Position numbers and translations under genes: made by a program. DNA of 64,000 nucleotides from assembly GCA_963788935.1 (NCBI GenBank), contig CAWBIM010000003.1, positions 682,001 to 746,000 on the forward strand, written 5' to 3'. Positions 35,371 to 44,355 of the stretch are shown here, in pieces. The notes beneath the pieces are model-generated. The model was not told the origin of the DNA, searched no databases, and saw nothing but the letters and a program-made list of their open reading frames with translations. The stretch comes from JAOPZW01 sp963788935 (lineage in GTDB: Bacteria > Actinomycetota > Thermoleophilia > Solirubrobacterales > Solirubrobacteraceae). Each line of letters opens with the position of its first letter. The first letter of the stretch is position 1.

Positions 35371-35966
35371 GAGCGGGGGGCGTGGTCGGTGGTGTCGAAG
35401 GAGCGGACGATGGCGCCGATCTGGGCGGCGACGTCCCGGGCGCCCGCGCCGGCGACGGCGTCGAGCGTGTAGGTGCGGCCGGCGCGCGGGGCCACGGTGA
35501 GGCTCTGGACGCGGCCGGCGGTCGGACGGGCGAAGGTGTAGACGTAGGCGGGGCCGCCGGCGAGCTTCACCGTGCGGGCGGTGACCGGGCGGACGTCGCG
35601 GAAGCGGCGGGCGATCTGCGCGGTGAGGTCGCGCGTCAGCGAGCGCGTGTTGCCGTCGAGCGCGGCGCGGCGGCGGATGACGACGACGCCGCTGCCGTCG
35701 GCGCGGCGCAGGACGGCCGCCGGGGCGCCGGGGACGGCGCGCAGCTGCGCGGCGTCGAGCGCGCGCCAGCCGTCGGGCAGCACGACCGAGAAGGCGTGAC
35801 CGGGCGCGGTGAAGCGGGCCGGGGCGTGATCGTCGCCGCCCGCGCGGAGGAGCAGGACGGCCGCGAGGACGACGAGGACGCCGGCGGCGGCGACCGCGAG
35901 GATCAGCGGGCGCCGCACGCGCGGGGCGGAGACGGTGGGGAGATCAGCGAAGGACGAGGTAGCCAT
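35367..35966 (-). CDS. membrane-anchored protein of unknown function
   Basis: 199 residues from the ATG at 35966. One membrane helix at about 22-43 (LILAVAAAGVLVVLAAVLLL) is followed by an extracytoplasmic domain (FSVVLPDGWRALDA..., VKLAGGPAYVYTF). This domain resembles the PsbP/LpqN-like style of small actinobacterial envelope proteins, though I cannot assign a family. The start overlaps the end of the repeat-protein gene by 23 nt and the stop overlaps the next gene by 4 nt, giving a three-gene envelope operon. Confidence 0.75.
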   Translation of the reverse strand: MATSSFADLPTVSAPRVRRPLILAVAAAGVLVVLAAVLLLRAGGDDHAPARFTAPGHAFSVVLPDGWRALDAAQLRAVPGAPAAVLRRADGSGVVVIRRRAALDGNTRSLTRDLTAQIARRFRDVRPVTARTVKLAGGPAYVYTFARPTAGRVQSLTVAPRAGRTYTLDAVAGAGARDVAAQIGAIVRSFDTTDHAPRS

Positions 35967-37929
35967 AGGAGAGCGACACGCTGTCGATCCCGGCATTCGT
36001 CACGTTGCAGAGCCGGAATCGCAACTTGCCATCCGTATCGGCAGTCATGGCCTCGGCCGTGAGCCCATTCTCGAGACCGGCGGGCACCTGGAAGATCGGG
36101 CGGTCGTTCGCGCGGATCGCGGCGGCGTTCGCCTCGACGATCGCGCAGCTCTGCGCGGCGAGCGGATCGGGATCGACCGTCGCGTCGCCGGACACCGTCG
36201 AGAGGTTCGCCAGCGCCACGGTCCCGTTGGCGATCTTCGTGCCCGTGACGGCGCCGTCGGCGACCTTCGCGGTGCTCACGGCCCCGTCCGCGACCTTCGC
36301 GGTGGTCACGGCGCCGTCGGCGAGCTTCGCGGTGGTCACCGCGCTGTCGGCGAGCTTCGCGGCCGTGATCGAGCCGTCGGCGACGGCCAGGGCGGTGCGG
36401 GTCGCGTTCGAGAGGTCGGCGACGTCGATCGTGCCGTCGGCGATCTTCGCGCTCGTCACGGCGTCGGCGCCGAGCTTCGCGGTCGTCACGGCGTTGTCGG
36501 CGAGCTTGGCGGTCGTGACGACGCTGTCGGAGAGCTTGCTCGTCGTGATCGCGCCGTCGGCGATCTTCGCGGTGACGACCGCGAGGTTCGCGAGCTGGAC
36601 CGTGTCGACGGCGGCGTTGGCGAGCGCGGTGCCGTCGACCGCGGCGGTCGCGAGCTTCGACGCCGTGACGGCGCCGCCCGCGAGCTGGGCGGTGCCGACC
36701 GCGGCGTTGGCGAGCTGCGTGCTGTCGACCGCGTTGTTGGCGATGCGGTTGGTCGTGATCGCGGCCGGCGCGATGTCGTTCGTCGCGATCGTGCCGTCGA
36801 GGATCTTGGCCGAGGTGACCGCGTTGTCGGCGAGGTCGGCGTTGGCGATCGTGGCGTCGAGGATCTTGGCGGACGTGACGGCGTTGCCGGCGAGGTCGGC
36901 CTGGTCGACGGTGCCGTCGAGGATCTTGCCCGTCGTGACCGCGTCGCTCGCGAGGTCGGCGTTGCCGATCGAGCCGTCCTGGACCGAGGCGCTGTTGACC
37001 GCGTTCGCGGCGAGGTCGGCGTTGGCGATCGTGCCGTCGAGGATCTTCGCCGTGGTGATCGCGGCGTCGGCGACCTTCGCGGTGGTGACGGCGGTGTCGG
37101 CGAGCTTCGTGGTGTCGACCGCGTTGGCGGCGAGCTTCGTGCCGTCGACCGCGTTCGCGCCGAGCTTCGTGGTCGTGACCGAGCCGTCGGCGAGCTTCTG
37201 GGTGGTGGCGGCGCCGTCGGCGAGCTTCGCCGTCGACACCGCGCCGTCGGCGACCTTCGCGGTCGTCACGGCGAGGTCGGCGACGTCGCCCGTGTGGACG
37301 GACCCGTCGAGCAGCTTGTCGGTGGTGACGGCGTCCGCGCCGAGCTTGGCGTTGGTGACCGCGGCGTCCGCGAGCTTCGCGCTCGTGACGGCCTGGTCGG
37401 CGAGCTTGGCGTCCGTCACGGCCCCGTCCTCGAGGTCGTCGGTCGCGATCGAGCCGTCGGCGACCTTGTCGCCGGTCACGGCGTCGGCGGCGATCTTCGC
37501 GGCGGTGACCGAGGAGTCGGCGAGGTCGGCGGCGGTGAGCGTGCCGTCGGTGACGCGCGCGCCCGTCACGGGCGCGACGGCGGCAGCGGCGGCCGCGCTG
37601 TTGGCGGCGGCGGCGGCGCTGTTGGCCGTGGCGGCGGAGCTGGCCGCGGCGGCGGCGGCCGAGCCGGCCGAGGTCGCGGCGGCGCCGGCGCCGACGGCCT
37701 TGGCGTCCGCGGCCTTCGCGGCGGCGGCCGCGTCGGCGGTGGCCTTGGCGGTCTTGGTCACGCCCGCGTTGGCGGCCCGCTGACCCTGGTCGGCGCGGGT
37801 GGCGATCTGGAGCGCCCGGCGCGCGACGCGCAGGAGGTCGGGCCCGCCCCAGGCGGGAGCCGCGCTGGTCAGCGCGACGGCGATGATGGCGGCGAGGGCC
37901 GCAATGGTGCGGATATGGGAACGGGACAT
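35944..37929 (-). CDS. secreted protein with about 40 decapeptide repeats
   Basis: 661 residues. A signal peptide (1-29, cleaved near APAWGG) precedes an Ala-rich coiled region (50-115). Then come about 40 tandem 10-residue units of the form AVTTAKLADG, spanning about 120-560, and a non-repeat C-terminal domain of about 80 residues (with two Cys). The regular small/hydrophobic pattern, akin to paired pentapeptide units, predicts a beta-solenoid stalk displaying the C-terminal domain. Similar repeats occur in phage fibres and surface proteins. Probably a surface fibre, encoded with two other envelope proteins. Confidence 0.85.
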   Translation of the reverse strand: MSRSHIRTIAALAAIIAVALTSAAPAWGGPDLLRVARRALQIATRADQGQRAANAGVTKTAKATADAAAAAKAADAKAVGAGAAATSAGSAAAAAASSAATANSAAAAANSAAAAAAVAPVTGARVTDGTLTAADLADSSVTAAKIAADAVTGDKVADGSIATDDLEDGAVTDAKLADQAVTSAKLADAAVTNAKLGADAVTTDKLLDGSVHTGDVADLAVTTAKVADGAVSTAKLADGAATTQKLADGSVTTTKLGANAVDGTKLAANAVDTTKLADTAVTTAKVADAAITTAKILDGTIANADLAANAVNSASVQDGSIGNADLASDAVTTGKILDGTVDQADLAGNAVTSAKILDATIANADLADNAVTSAKILDGTIATNDIAPAAITTNRIANNAVDSTQLANAAVGTAQLAGGAVTASKLATAAVDGTALANAAVDTVQLANLAVVTAKIADGAITTSKLSDSVVTTAKLADNAVTTAKLGADAVTSAKIADGTIDVADLSNATRTALAVADGSITAAKLADSAVTTAKLADGAVTTAKVADGAVSTAKVADGAVTGTKIANGTVALANLSTVSGDATVDPDPLAAQSCAIVEANAAAIRANDRPIFQVPAGLENGLTAEAMTADTDGKLRFRLCNVTNAGIDSVSLSYGYLVLR

Positions 37930-38000
37930 CGCCCGCGGTACTCGACCCGTCGCGGACGAACTTGAGACCGGAAGTTCGCCGATGTTCGACGACCGGCGTG

Positions 38001-38648
38001 CTACGCGGCCTTCAGCGCCTTCCGCACCGCCGCCGCGCCCCCGCGCAGGACCGGCTCGCCGTGCGAGACGAGGACCATCTCGACCGGGAGGTCGGCCACC
38101 GGCGCGAGCGCGGCGCGCAGGTCGGCCAGCGTGAACGCGCCCGGCAGGTGCCCGAGCCACGACTCCGGGCACATCCGCACGCCGCCCTTCCCGTCGCCGA
38201 TCAGGCGGTCGCCCGGCACGAGCGCCCGGTGCTCGTCGAGCCAGACCATGACCTCGCCGCCGCGGCGCACCGGCACGGTCCGCACCCCGGCGGGCAGCTC
38301 GGCCTTCGCGCGCGAGAGGACCGCGTCGTAGCGGGCGGCGAACGCGTCGCGGCTGCGGCGGTGCCACTGGATCGTCGTCACGACGACGACGCGCGGGCCG
38401 TGGCGACCGACGATCCCGTCCATCGCCGCCCAGAACGTCGGCTCGTGGCCGGGCGGGACGAGCGGGTCGACGACGACGAGCGCGCCGTCGGCCGCGCACG
38501 CCACGCAGCCGACGTCGGGCGGCCAGTCGGCCGGGCTGCCGGGCTTCGGGTCGAGGACCGCGTCCGGGTGGCGGGCCGTCCAGCGCCACAGGCCCGGCCG
38601 CAGCTCCTCGAGGCCGACCTGCGCCTCGGGGGACTCGTACCCGGCCAC
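38001..38648 (-). CDS. MBL-fold-like protein
   Basis: 215 residues from a GTG at 38648, 4 nt after the upstream ligase gene's stop. The strand pattern CVACAADGALVVVDPLVPP and VEMVLVSHGEPVL resemble metallo-beta-lactamase-fold proteins, but the HxHxDH metal motif is replaced by WHRRSRD, so metal binding is doubtful. The function is unknown. Co-transcription with the GCS2-like ligase is likely from spacing. Confidence 0.65.
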   Translation of the reverse strand: MAGYESPEAQVGLEELRPGLWRWTARHPDAVLDPKPGSPADWPPDVGCVACAADGALVVVDPLVPPGHEPTFWAAMDGIVGRHGPRVVVVTTIQWHRRSRDAFAARYDAVLSRAKAELPAGVRTVPVRRGGEVMVWLDEHRALVPGDRLIGDGKGGVRMCPESWLGHLPGAFTLADLRAALAPVADLPVEMVLVSHGEPVLRGGAAAVRKALKAA

Positions 38649-38652
38649 GCCG

Positions 38653-40122
38653 TCAGAGCGGCCAGTCGTGGACCGGCACGTTGGAGTGCATGTGCTCGCG
38701 GTAGGCGACCGTCATCCCGCGCAGCGCGTCCGCGCGCTCCTGGTGTTCGTAGCGGCGATGGAACTCCGCGGCCTGCCACGTCGCGCCGTTGCGCAGGGTG
38801 ACGCAGCGCCGCTCGATGATGCCGAGCAGCCGGTCGCGGTCGGCGGGGTCGATCCCCCAGCGGTCGAGGCCGTCGTAGGCCATCGGCAGCAGGCGGCGCA
38901 GCACGAGCTCCGCGACCGGGACCTCGCCGACGCCGGGCCAGTAGACGCGCGCCTCGATCCCGTCGCGCGCGCCGGCGTGGAAGTTCTCCTCGGCCGCCGA
39001 GAACGACATCTGCGACCAGATCGGCCGGTCCTCGTCGGCGAGCATCCGGACCAGGCCGTAGTAGAAGGCGGCGTTGGCGAGGATGTCGACGACCGTCGGC
39101 CCGGACGGCAGGACGCGGTTCTCCACGCGGACGTGCGGGCGGCCGCGGACGACGTCGTAGACCGGCCGGTTCCAGCGGTAGATCGTCCCGTTGTGGAGCT
39201 TGAGCTCGCCGAGCTGCGGGATGTCGCCGCGGGCGAGCACCTCGACCGGGTCCTCGCTGTCGCAGACGGGCAGCAGCGCCGGGAAGTAGCGGACGTTCTC
39301 CTCGAACAGGTCGAAGATCGACGTGATCCAGCGCTCGCCGAACCAGACGCGCGGGCGCACGCCCTGGGCCTTGAGCTCCTCCGGGCGGGTGTCCGTCGAC
39401 TGCTCGAAGAGCGCGATGCGCGTCTCGCGCCACAGCTCCTTGCCGAAGAAGAACGGCGAGTTCGCGCCGACCGCGAGCTGCACGCCGGCGATCGCCTGCG
39501 CCGCGTTCCAGTGCCGCGAGAAGTCCTCGGGGTCGACGAGCTGGTGCAGCTGCACGCTCGTGCACGCGGCCTCGGGGGCGATCGAGTCCGCGAAGATCGA
39601 CAGCCGCTCGACGCCGCCGATGTTGATCTCGAGATCCTCGCCGCGAGCGGCGAACACCTGCTGGTTGATGAGCTCGTAGCGCGGGTTCGCGGTCAGGACC
39701 TCGGCGTTCAGGAGCTTCTCGGTGACCGTCGGGAGGATCCCGACGATCATCATGTGGTCGCCCTCCTCGCGAGCGCGCTCCTCGGCGTGGTTGAGGCTCT
39801 CGCGGATCTGCGCCTCGAACTCCGACAGGACGCCGCCCTCGAGCAGCCGCGGCGCGATGTTGATCTCGACGTTGAACTGCCCGAGCTCGGTGACGAAGTC
39901 CGGGTCGGCGATCCGGTCCAGGACCCGGGCGTTCGTGAGCGCGGGATCGCCCGTCTCGTCGGTGAGGTTCAGCTCGATCTCGAGGCCGACCGAGCGGCGG
40001 TCGGCGTCGAAGCGCGCCTCCGCGAGCATCCGGGCGAACACGTCGAGGCAGGCCCGCACCTTCTGCCGGTAGCGCTGGCGGTCCTCGCGGCTGAAGACCT
40101 TCGCCTCGACCTCCTGGCCCAT
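38653..40122 (-). CDS. GCS2-like carboxylate-amine ligase
   Basis: 489 residues. SVGLEIELNLTDETGDP carries the acidic Mg/ATP-binding pattern of glutamate-cysteine-ligase-type enzymes. Other conserved parts are LGQFNVEINIAP, CTSVQLHQLVDPEDFSRHWN, GANSPFFFGKELW and PHVRVENRVLPSGPTVVD. The family joins an amine to a glutamate-like carboxylate with ATP; the true substrate here is open. It is divergent from the molybdopterin hydroxylase gene and 4 nt upstream of the MBL-like gene. Confidence 0.85.
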   Translation of the reverse strand: MGQEVEAKVFSREDRQRYRQKVRACLDVFARMLAEARFDADRRSVGLEIELNLTDETGDPALTNARVLDRIADPDFVTELGQFNVEINIAPRLLEGGVLSEFEAQIRESLNHAEERAREEGDHMMIVGILPTVTEKLLNAEVLTANPRYELINQQVFAARGEDLEINIGGVERLSIFADSIAPEAACTSVQLHQLVDPEDFSRHWNAAQAIAGVQLAVGANSPFFFGKELWRETRIALFEQSTDTRPEELKAQGVRPRVWFGERWITSIFDLFEENVRYFPALLPVCDSEDPVEVLARGDIPQLGELKLHNGTIYRWNRPVYDVVRGRPHVRVENRVLPSGPTVVDILANAAFYYGLVRMLADEDRPIWSQMSFSAAEENFHAGARDGIEARVYWPGVGEVPVAELVLRRLLPMAYDGLDRWGIDPADRDRLLGIIERRCVTLRNGATWQAAEFHRRYEHQERADALRGMTVAYREHMHSNVPVHDWPL

Positions 40123-40197
40123 GGCGGCGCAGTCTGCCAGTCCGCGCGCGATCCCACGCGAAAAAGGTTGCGGAACCCCCTCGCTAGGGTGCGATGA

Positions 40198-42475
40198 GTG
40201 AACGGGGCGATCGGGGTTCCACGGCGGCGGGTCGACGGCGAGGCGAAGGTCCGGGGCGCCACGCGCTACGCGGCGGACCTGCCGATCCCGGGCATCCTGC
40301 ACGCCCGGCTGGTGCTGTCCAGCGAGGCCCACGCGCGGATCACCGGCATCGACACGGCCGCCGCGGAGGACGTTCCCGGCGTCGTCGCGGTGCTGACGGC
40401 GGCCGACCTGCCGGTGTCGCCCGACGCCCCCGGCCGGGCGGGCGAGCCGCTCGCGCGCGAGGAGGTCGTGTTCTCGGGCCAGCCGGTCGCGATGGTCGTG
40501 GCCGAGTCCGAGGCCGCGGCGGCCGACGGCGTCGACCGGGTGATCGTCGACTTCGAGCCGCTCGAGGCCGTCCTCGACGTCGAGGCCGCGATGGCGCCGG
40601 GCGCCGCGAAGGCCCGCGCGATCTCCGCGGGGCGCGGCGGCGCCGACGTCGGCGGCGCGCACGCCGCGGCCGGCGGGGGCGAGGACGACGCGCCCGAGGA
40701 GGACCTCTCCGACAACGTCACCGGCCGCCAGCGCCTCGCGCGCGGCGACGCGGCCGCGGCGCTGGCCGGCGCGGACACGACCGCGTCCGCGCGCCTGCGG
40801 ACGCCGTGGGTCTACCAGGCCTATCTCGAGCCGCAGTCGGCGACGGCGTGGCGCGACTTCGACGGCACGCTCGTCGTCCAGAGCGCGACGCAGGGCGCGT
40901 TCGCCACCCGCCAGGGGCTCGCCGAGCTGCTCGACCTCCCGCTCGACCGCGTGCGCGTCCGCCCCACCCCGCTCGGCGGCGCGTTCGGGGGCAAGCTCAT
41001 GCTCCCCGAGCCGCTCGCGGCCGCCGCGGCGCTCGCGCTCGACCGCCCGGTCCGCGTGCACTTCACGCGCATGGAGGACTTCGCCGCCGCGAACCCGGCG
41101 CCGGCCGAGCTCCTCGACCTCGAGATCGGCGCCTCGCGCGAGGGCACGCTCGCGGCGATCCGCGCGCGCGTCATCTGCGACCGCGGGATGAGCGAGGAGT
41201 TCGGCGTCGAGGGGATCTCCTCGATGCTCGCCGCCGGCCCGTACCGCTGGGGCGCGCACGAGCTGCGCGGCTACGGCGTGCTGACGAACCGCGTCGCCTC
41301 CGGCGCCTACCGCGGACCCGGGCGCGCCGCCCGCCGCGTTCGCCGTCGAGACGGTGCTCGACGAGCTCGCGGAGAAGCTCGGCCTGGACCCGATCGAGCT
41401 GCGGCTGCGCAACGTGATCGTCGAGGGCGACCAGGGCGTCGACGGGACGCCGTTCCCGCCGTTCGGGGCGAAGGAGTGCCTCGAGCGCGTCCGGGCGCAT
41501 CCGCTGTGGCGCGATCGCGCCGACCTGCCCGACGGCGAGGGCGTCGGCGTGGCGATCGGCTACTGGCCCGGCGGCCTCGAGCCCGCCGCCGCCACGTGCC
41601 GCCTGGACGCCGACGGCAAGCTCACGATCATCACCGGCGCCGTCGACATGTCCGGCACCGAGACGACGTTCGGCACGATCGCCGCCGCGGCGTTCGGGGT
41701 CGCGGCCGAGGACGTCCGCGTCGTCGCGGGCGACACCGCGAGCACCCCGTTCGCCGGCCTGAGCGGCGGCAGCAAGGTGACCTACACCGTCGGGCGCGCG
41801 GTGCAGCGCGCCGCCGACGAGGCGCGCGAGCGCCTGCTCCAGGTCGCGGCGACCGAGCTCGAGATCGCGCCCGAGGACCTCGAGGTCGTCGACGGCGAGG
41901 TCCGCCCGGCCGGCGCGCCGAGCCGCGGCGTGGCGATCGCCGACCTCGCCAAGAAGGTGCTCACGTTCGGCAGCCCCTACGCGCCGGTCGAGGGCTACGC
42001 GGGTGTCGCGCAGACGAGCCGCGCGCCGTCGGCGGCCGCGCACCTCGCCCACGTGCGCGTCGACCGCGAGACCGGCGCCGTCACGCTGCTGCGCTCGGTC
42101 ATCGCCCAGGACGTCGGCCGCGTGCTCAACCCGGCGCTCGTCGAGGGCCAGCTGCTCGGCGGCACGGCGCAGGGCATCGGCTGGGCGCTCTACGAGGAGC
42201 TCGCCCACGACGAGTTCGGCCAGCTGCGCACCGGCTCGTTCGTCGACTACGCGATCCCGTCGGCGGGCGGGATGCCGCCGGTCGACATCGAGATCGTCGA
42301 GGTCCCGGCGCCGGACGGCCCGTTCGGCGCGAAGGGCATCGGCGAGGCGCCGGTGATCGCCGCGGCGGCGGCGGTCGCCAACGGGATCGCGGCCGCGACG
42401 GGCGGCCTGCGCCTGCGCGAGCTGCCGATGACCCCGCGGCGGGTCTGGACGGCGCTGAACGACGGCGCCGCCTGA
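40198..42475 (+). CDS. xanthine-dehydrogenase-family molybdopterin subunit (frame broken by one base)
   Basis: Removing one G at 41320-41322 restores the diagnostic AYRGPGAPPAAFAVE and gives 758 residues. Other landmarks: VRGATRYAADLPIPGILHA at the start, GGAFGGKLMLPE, and the catalytic-Glu motif GAKGIGEAP near the C-terminus. This is a CoxL/XdhB-type molybdenum hydroxylase large subunit. The FeS and FAD subunits normally needed for electron transfer are not adjacent. It has a Gly/Ala/acidic insert at about 140-175. The GTG start at 40198 gives the family N-terminus. Confidence 0.88.
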
Positions 42476-42483
42476 GGCGCAGC

Positions 42484-42834
42484 TCAGCGCGCGAGCGCCG
42501 CGAGGGCAGCGAGCGCGGCCGCCCAGCCGACGACCGCAGCGCCGGTCGCGCCCGTCCGCGCCGGTCCCGGCGCCCGGTCACCGCCGCGCAGCACCGCGCC
42601 GATCGCGCCCGCCGACAGGGCGGAGCCGATGGAGCCCGCGGACAGCACGGAGCCGATCGAGCCCGCCGAGCCGAACGATCCGATCGAGCCGGCGGAGCAC
42701 GCGGAGAAGGCCGACGCGACCGAGCCGACCGAGCCGACGGAGAGCACGGAACCCACCGATCCGATCGAGAGGATGGAATTCCGGCTCGCGAGCGAGAGAA
42801 TGGAGCCGTGCGCGTCCGTCCGTGAGCTCTTCAT
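42484..42834 (-). CDS. Gly/Ser hexapeptide-type repeat protein with C-terminal helix
   Basis: 116 residues from ATG 42834; ATG 42861 is an alternative. About residues 10-80 repeat the pattern SIGSVGSVLS with Ile/Val/Leu every few residues between Ser/Gly, which predicts a small beta-solenoid. The C-terminal 20 residues are a hydrophobic Ala-rich helix, likely a membrane anchor. The opposite strand is also open as an E-P-rich frame fused to the next gene, so strand choice rests on the family-like repeat. Function unknown; divergent from the amidohydrolase. Confidence 0.6.
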   Translation of the reverse strand: MKSSRTDAHGSILSLASRNSILSIGSVGSVLSVGSVGSVASAFSACSAGSIGSFGSAGSIGSVLSAGSIGSALSAGAIGAVLRGGDRAPGPARTGATGAAVVGWAAALAALAALAR

Positions 42835-42839
42835 CGTCG

Positions 42840-42907
42840 TGGGATCATGGCGGAATCGCATTCCCTACAAATTTGATCGACTTTATGGGTATTATGCCTC
42901 GCGTCCT
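42840..42907. promoter_or_regulatory. AT-rich divergent promoter region
   Basis: Around 42864-42896 the DNA turns AT-rich (CAAATTTGATC, TTTATGGGTATTATG), unlike the rest of the window. Candidate -10 boxes are TATTAT on the plus strand and CATAAT on the minus strand. It separates the repeat-protein gene (minus) from the amidohydrolase (plus) and probably drives both. Confidence 0.45.
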
Positions 42908-43846
42908 ATGACCTCCCTTCGCTATGACGTCCACCAGCACCTCTGGCCCGAGCCGTTCCTGGCCGCGCTCGAGCGCCGCACCGAGCCGCCGTTCCTGCGC
43001 CGGACGCGGGACGGCCTGACGCTCGTGCTCGCCGGCGAGCCCGAGTCGCGGTTCGACCCCGCCCCCCACGACGCCGACCGCCGCCGCGAGGCGCTCGAGG
43101 CCGACGGGATCGACCGCGCGCTCGTGTGCCTGTCGTCGCCCCTGGGCATCGAGATGCTTCCGCGCGCGCAGGCGCAGCCGGTCCTCGACGCCTGGCACGA
43201 CGGCGTGTTCGCGCTCGGGGAGCCGTTCGGGGTCTGGGGCGCGATCGCGCTCGACGGCGCGCGCGCCGCGGACGTGGAGGACCTGCTGGACCGCGGCGCG
43301 GTGGGGATCTCGCTGCCCGCCGCGGTGTTCGCGACGGCCGAGGGCGTCGAGCGCGTGCTGCCACTCCTCGCCGCGCTCGAGGCGCGCGGCCGCCCGCTGC
43401 TCGTGCACCCGGGCGCGGCCGCCGGCGGCACGCCGGCACTGCCGTGGTGGCCGGCGTCCGTCACGTACGTCGCCGAGCTCCACGCGGCCTGGCACGGCTT
43501 CGACGCCTGGGCGCGCCCGCGCCTGGAGGCCCTGCGCGTGCTCTTCGTCGCGCTCGCGGGCGGCGCGCCGATGCACGTCGAGCGCCTCGCCGCGCGCGGT
43601 GGCCCCGCGCTCGCGGCCTTCGATCCGCTGACCTTCTACGACACCTCCTCCTACGGCCGCCGGGCGATCGAGGCCATCGGCGGCGTGATCGGCGTCGACC
43701 AGCTCGTCCACGGCTCGGACCGTCCGGTCATCGGGCCGCCGTCGGACCATGGCCTCGGCCCCGCGGGCGACCACGCCCTCACGACCGCCAACCCCGAGCG
43801 GCTGCTCACGGGCGACCGCGCGCCCGCGGTCGAGGTGCCGGCGTGA
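42908..43846 (+). CDS. amidohydrolase-2 family metal-dependent hydrolase
   Basis: 312 residues of TIM-barrel type (COG2159). YDVHQHLWPEPF holds the HxH metal motif, RPLLVHPGAA the third His, and LVHGSDRPVIGP the Asp at the barrel end. Such enzymes hydrolyse or decarboxylate small ring compounds. The stop overlaps the start of the cysteine-dioxygenase-like gene by 4 nt, so a two-step pathway is plausible. Substrate unknown. Confidence 0.88.
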   Translation: MTSLRYDVHQHLWPEPFLAALERRTEPPFLRRTRDGLTLVLAGEPESRFDPAPHDADRRREALEADGIDRALVCLSSPLGIEMLPRAQAQPVLDAWHDGVFALGEPFGVWGAIALDGARAADVEDLLDRGAVGISLPAAVFATAEGVERVLPLLAALEARGRPLLVHPGAAAGGTPALPWWPASVTYVAELHAAWHGFDAWARPRLEALRVLFVALAGGAPMHVERLAARGGPALAAFDPLTFYDTSSYGRRAIEAIGGVIGVDQLVHGSDRPVIGPPSDHGLGPAGDHALTTANPERLLTGDRAPAVEVPA

Positions 43847-44343
43847 TCGAGCGGCCGCGGGAGCGCGACCTCGACCGCCCCGAGCTCGAGGATCTCGTCG
43901 CGCGCCTCGCGCGGCGGCCCGACCTCTGGGGCCGGCTCGTCCGCCACGACCCCGGCGAGCGCGTCTACGAGGAGCTCGTCCGCGACAACCACCTCGCGGT
44001 CTGGCTCATCTGCTGGATGGAGGACCACGACACCGGCTTCCACGACCACGACCGGTCGGCGGGCGCCGTCGCGGTCGTCGACGGCGCGGTCATCGAGGAT
44101 CGTCTGCTGCTCGGCCGCCCGCCGTCGTCGCGGACGTTCGGCGCGGGCAGCGCGTTCAGCTTCGCCGCGTCGGACATCCACCGGGTGCGCCACGGCGGCG
44201 CCGGCCCGGCGGTGACGATCCACGCGTACTCGCCGCCGCTGTGGCGGATGGGCGCCTACGCGATCGAGCCCGGCGGTGAGCTGCGCCGCCACTCGATCTC
44301 CTACGCCGAGGAGCTGCGCCCGCTCGCGACGTCCGCCGCCTGA
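43843..44343 (+). CDS. cysteine-dioxygenase-like cupin
   Basis: 166 residues. TGFHDHDRSAGAVAVVDGAV gives the HxH cupin metal site, with a third His in DIHRVRH and the second cupin motif nearby; the order matches the cysteine dioxygenase type I family. It would oxidise a thiol with iron and oxygen. The GTG overlaps the amidohydrolase stop by 4 nt. Convergent with the MFS transporter, which ends 12 nt away. Confidence 0.85.
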   Translation: MIERPRERDLDRPELEDLVARLARRPDLWGRLVRHDPGERVYEELVRDNHLAVWLICWMEDHDTGFHDHDRSAGAVAVVDGAVIEDRLLLGRPPSSRTFGAGSAFSFAASDIHRVRHGGAGPAVTIHAYSPPLWRMGAYAIEPGGELRRHSISYAEELRPLATSAA

Positions 44344-44355
44344 GCGCTCACCGCC

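Noticed and set aside
35944..37929. CRISPR-like array because of regular 30-bp periodicity
   Set aside because: The period is a coding repeat of ten codons in an open frame with a signal peptide; there are no constant repeats with unique spacers.
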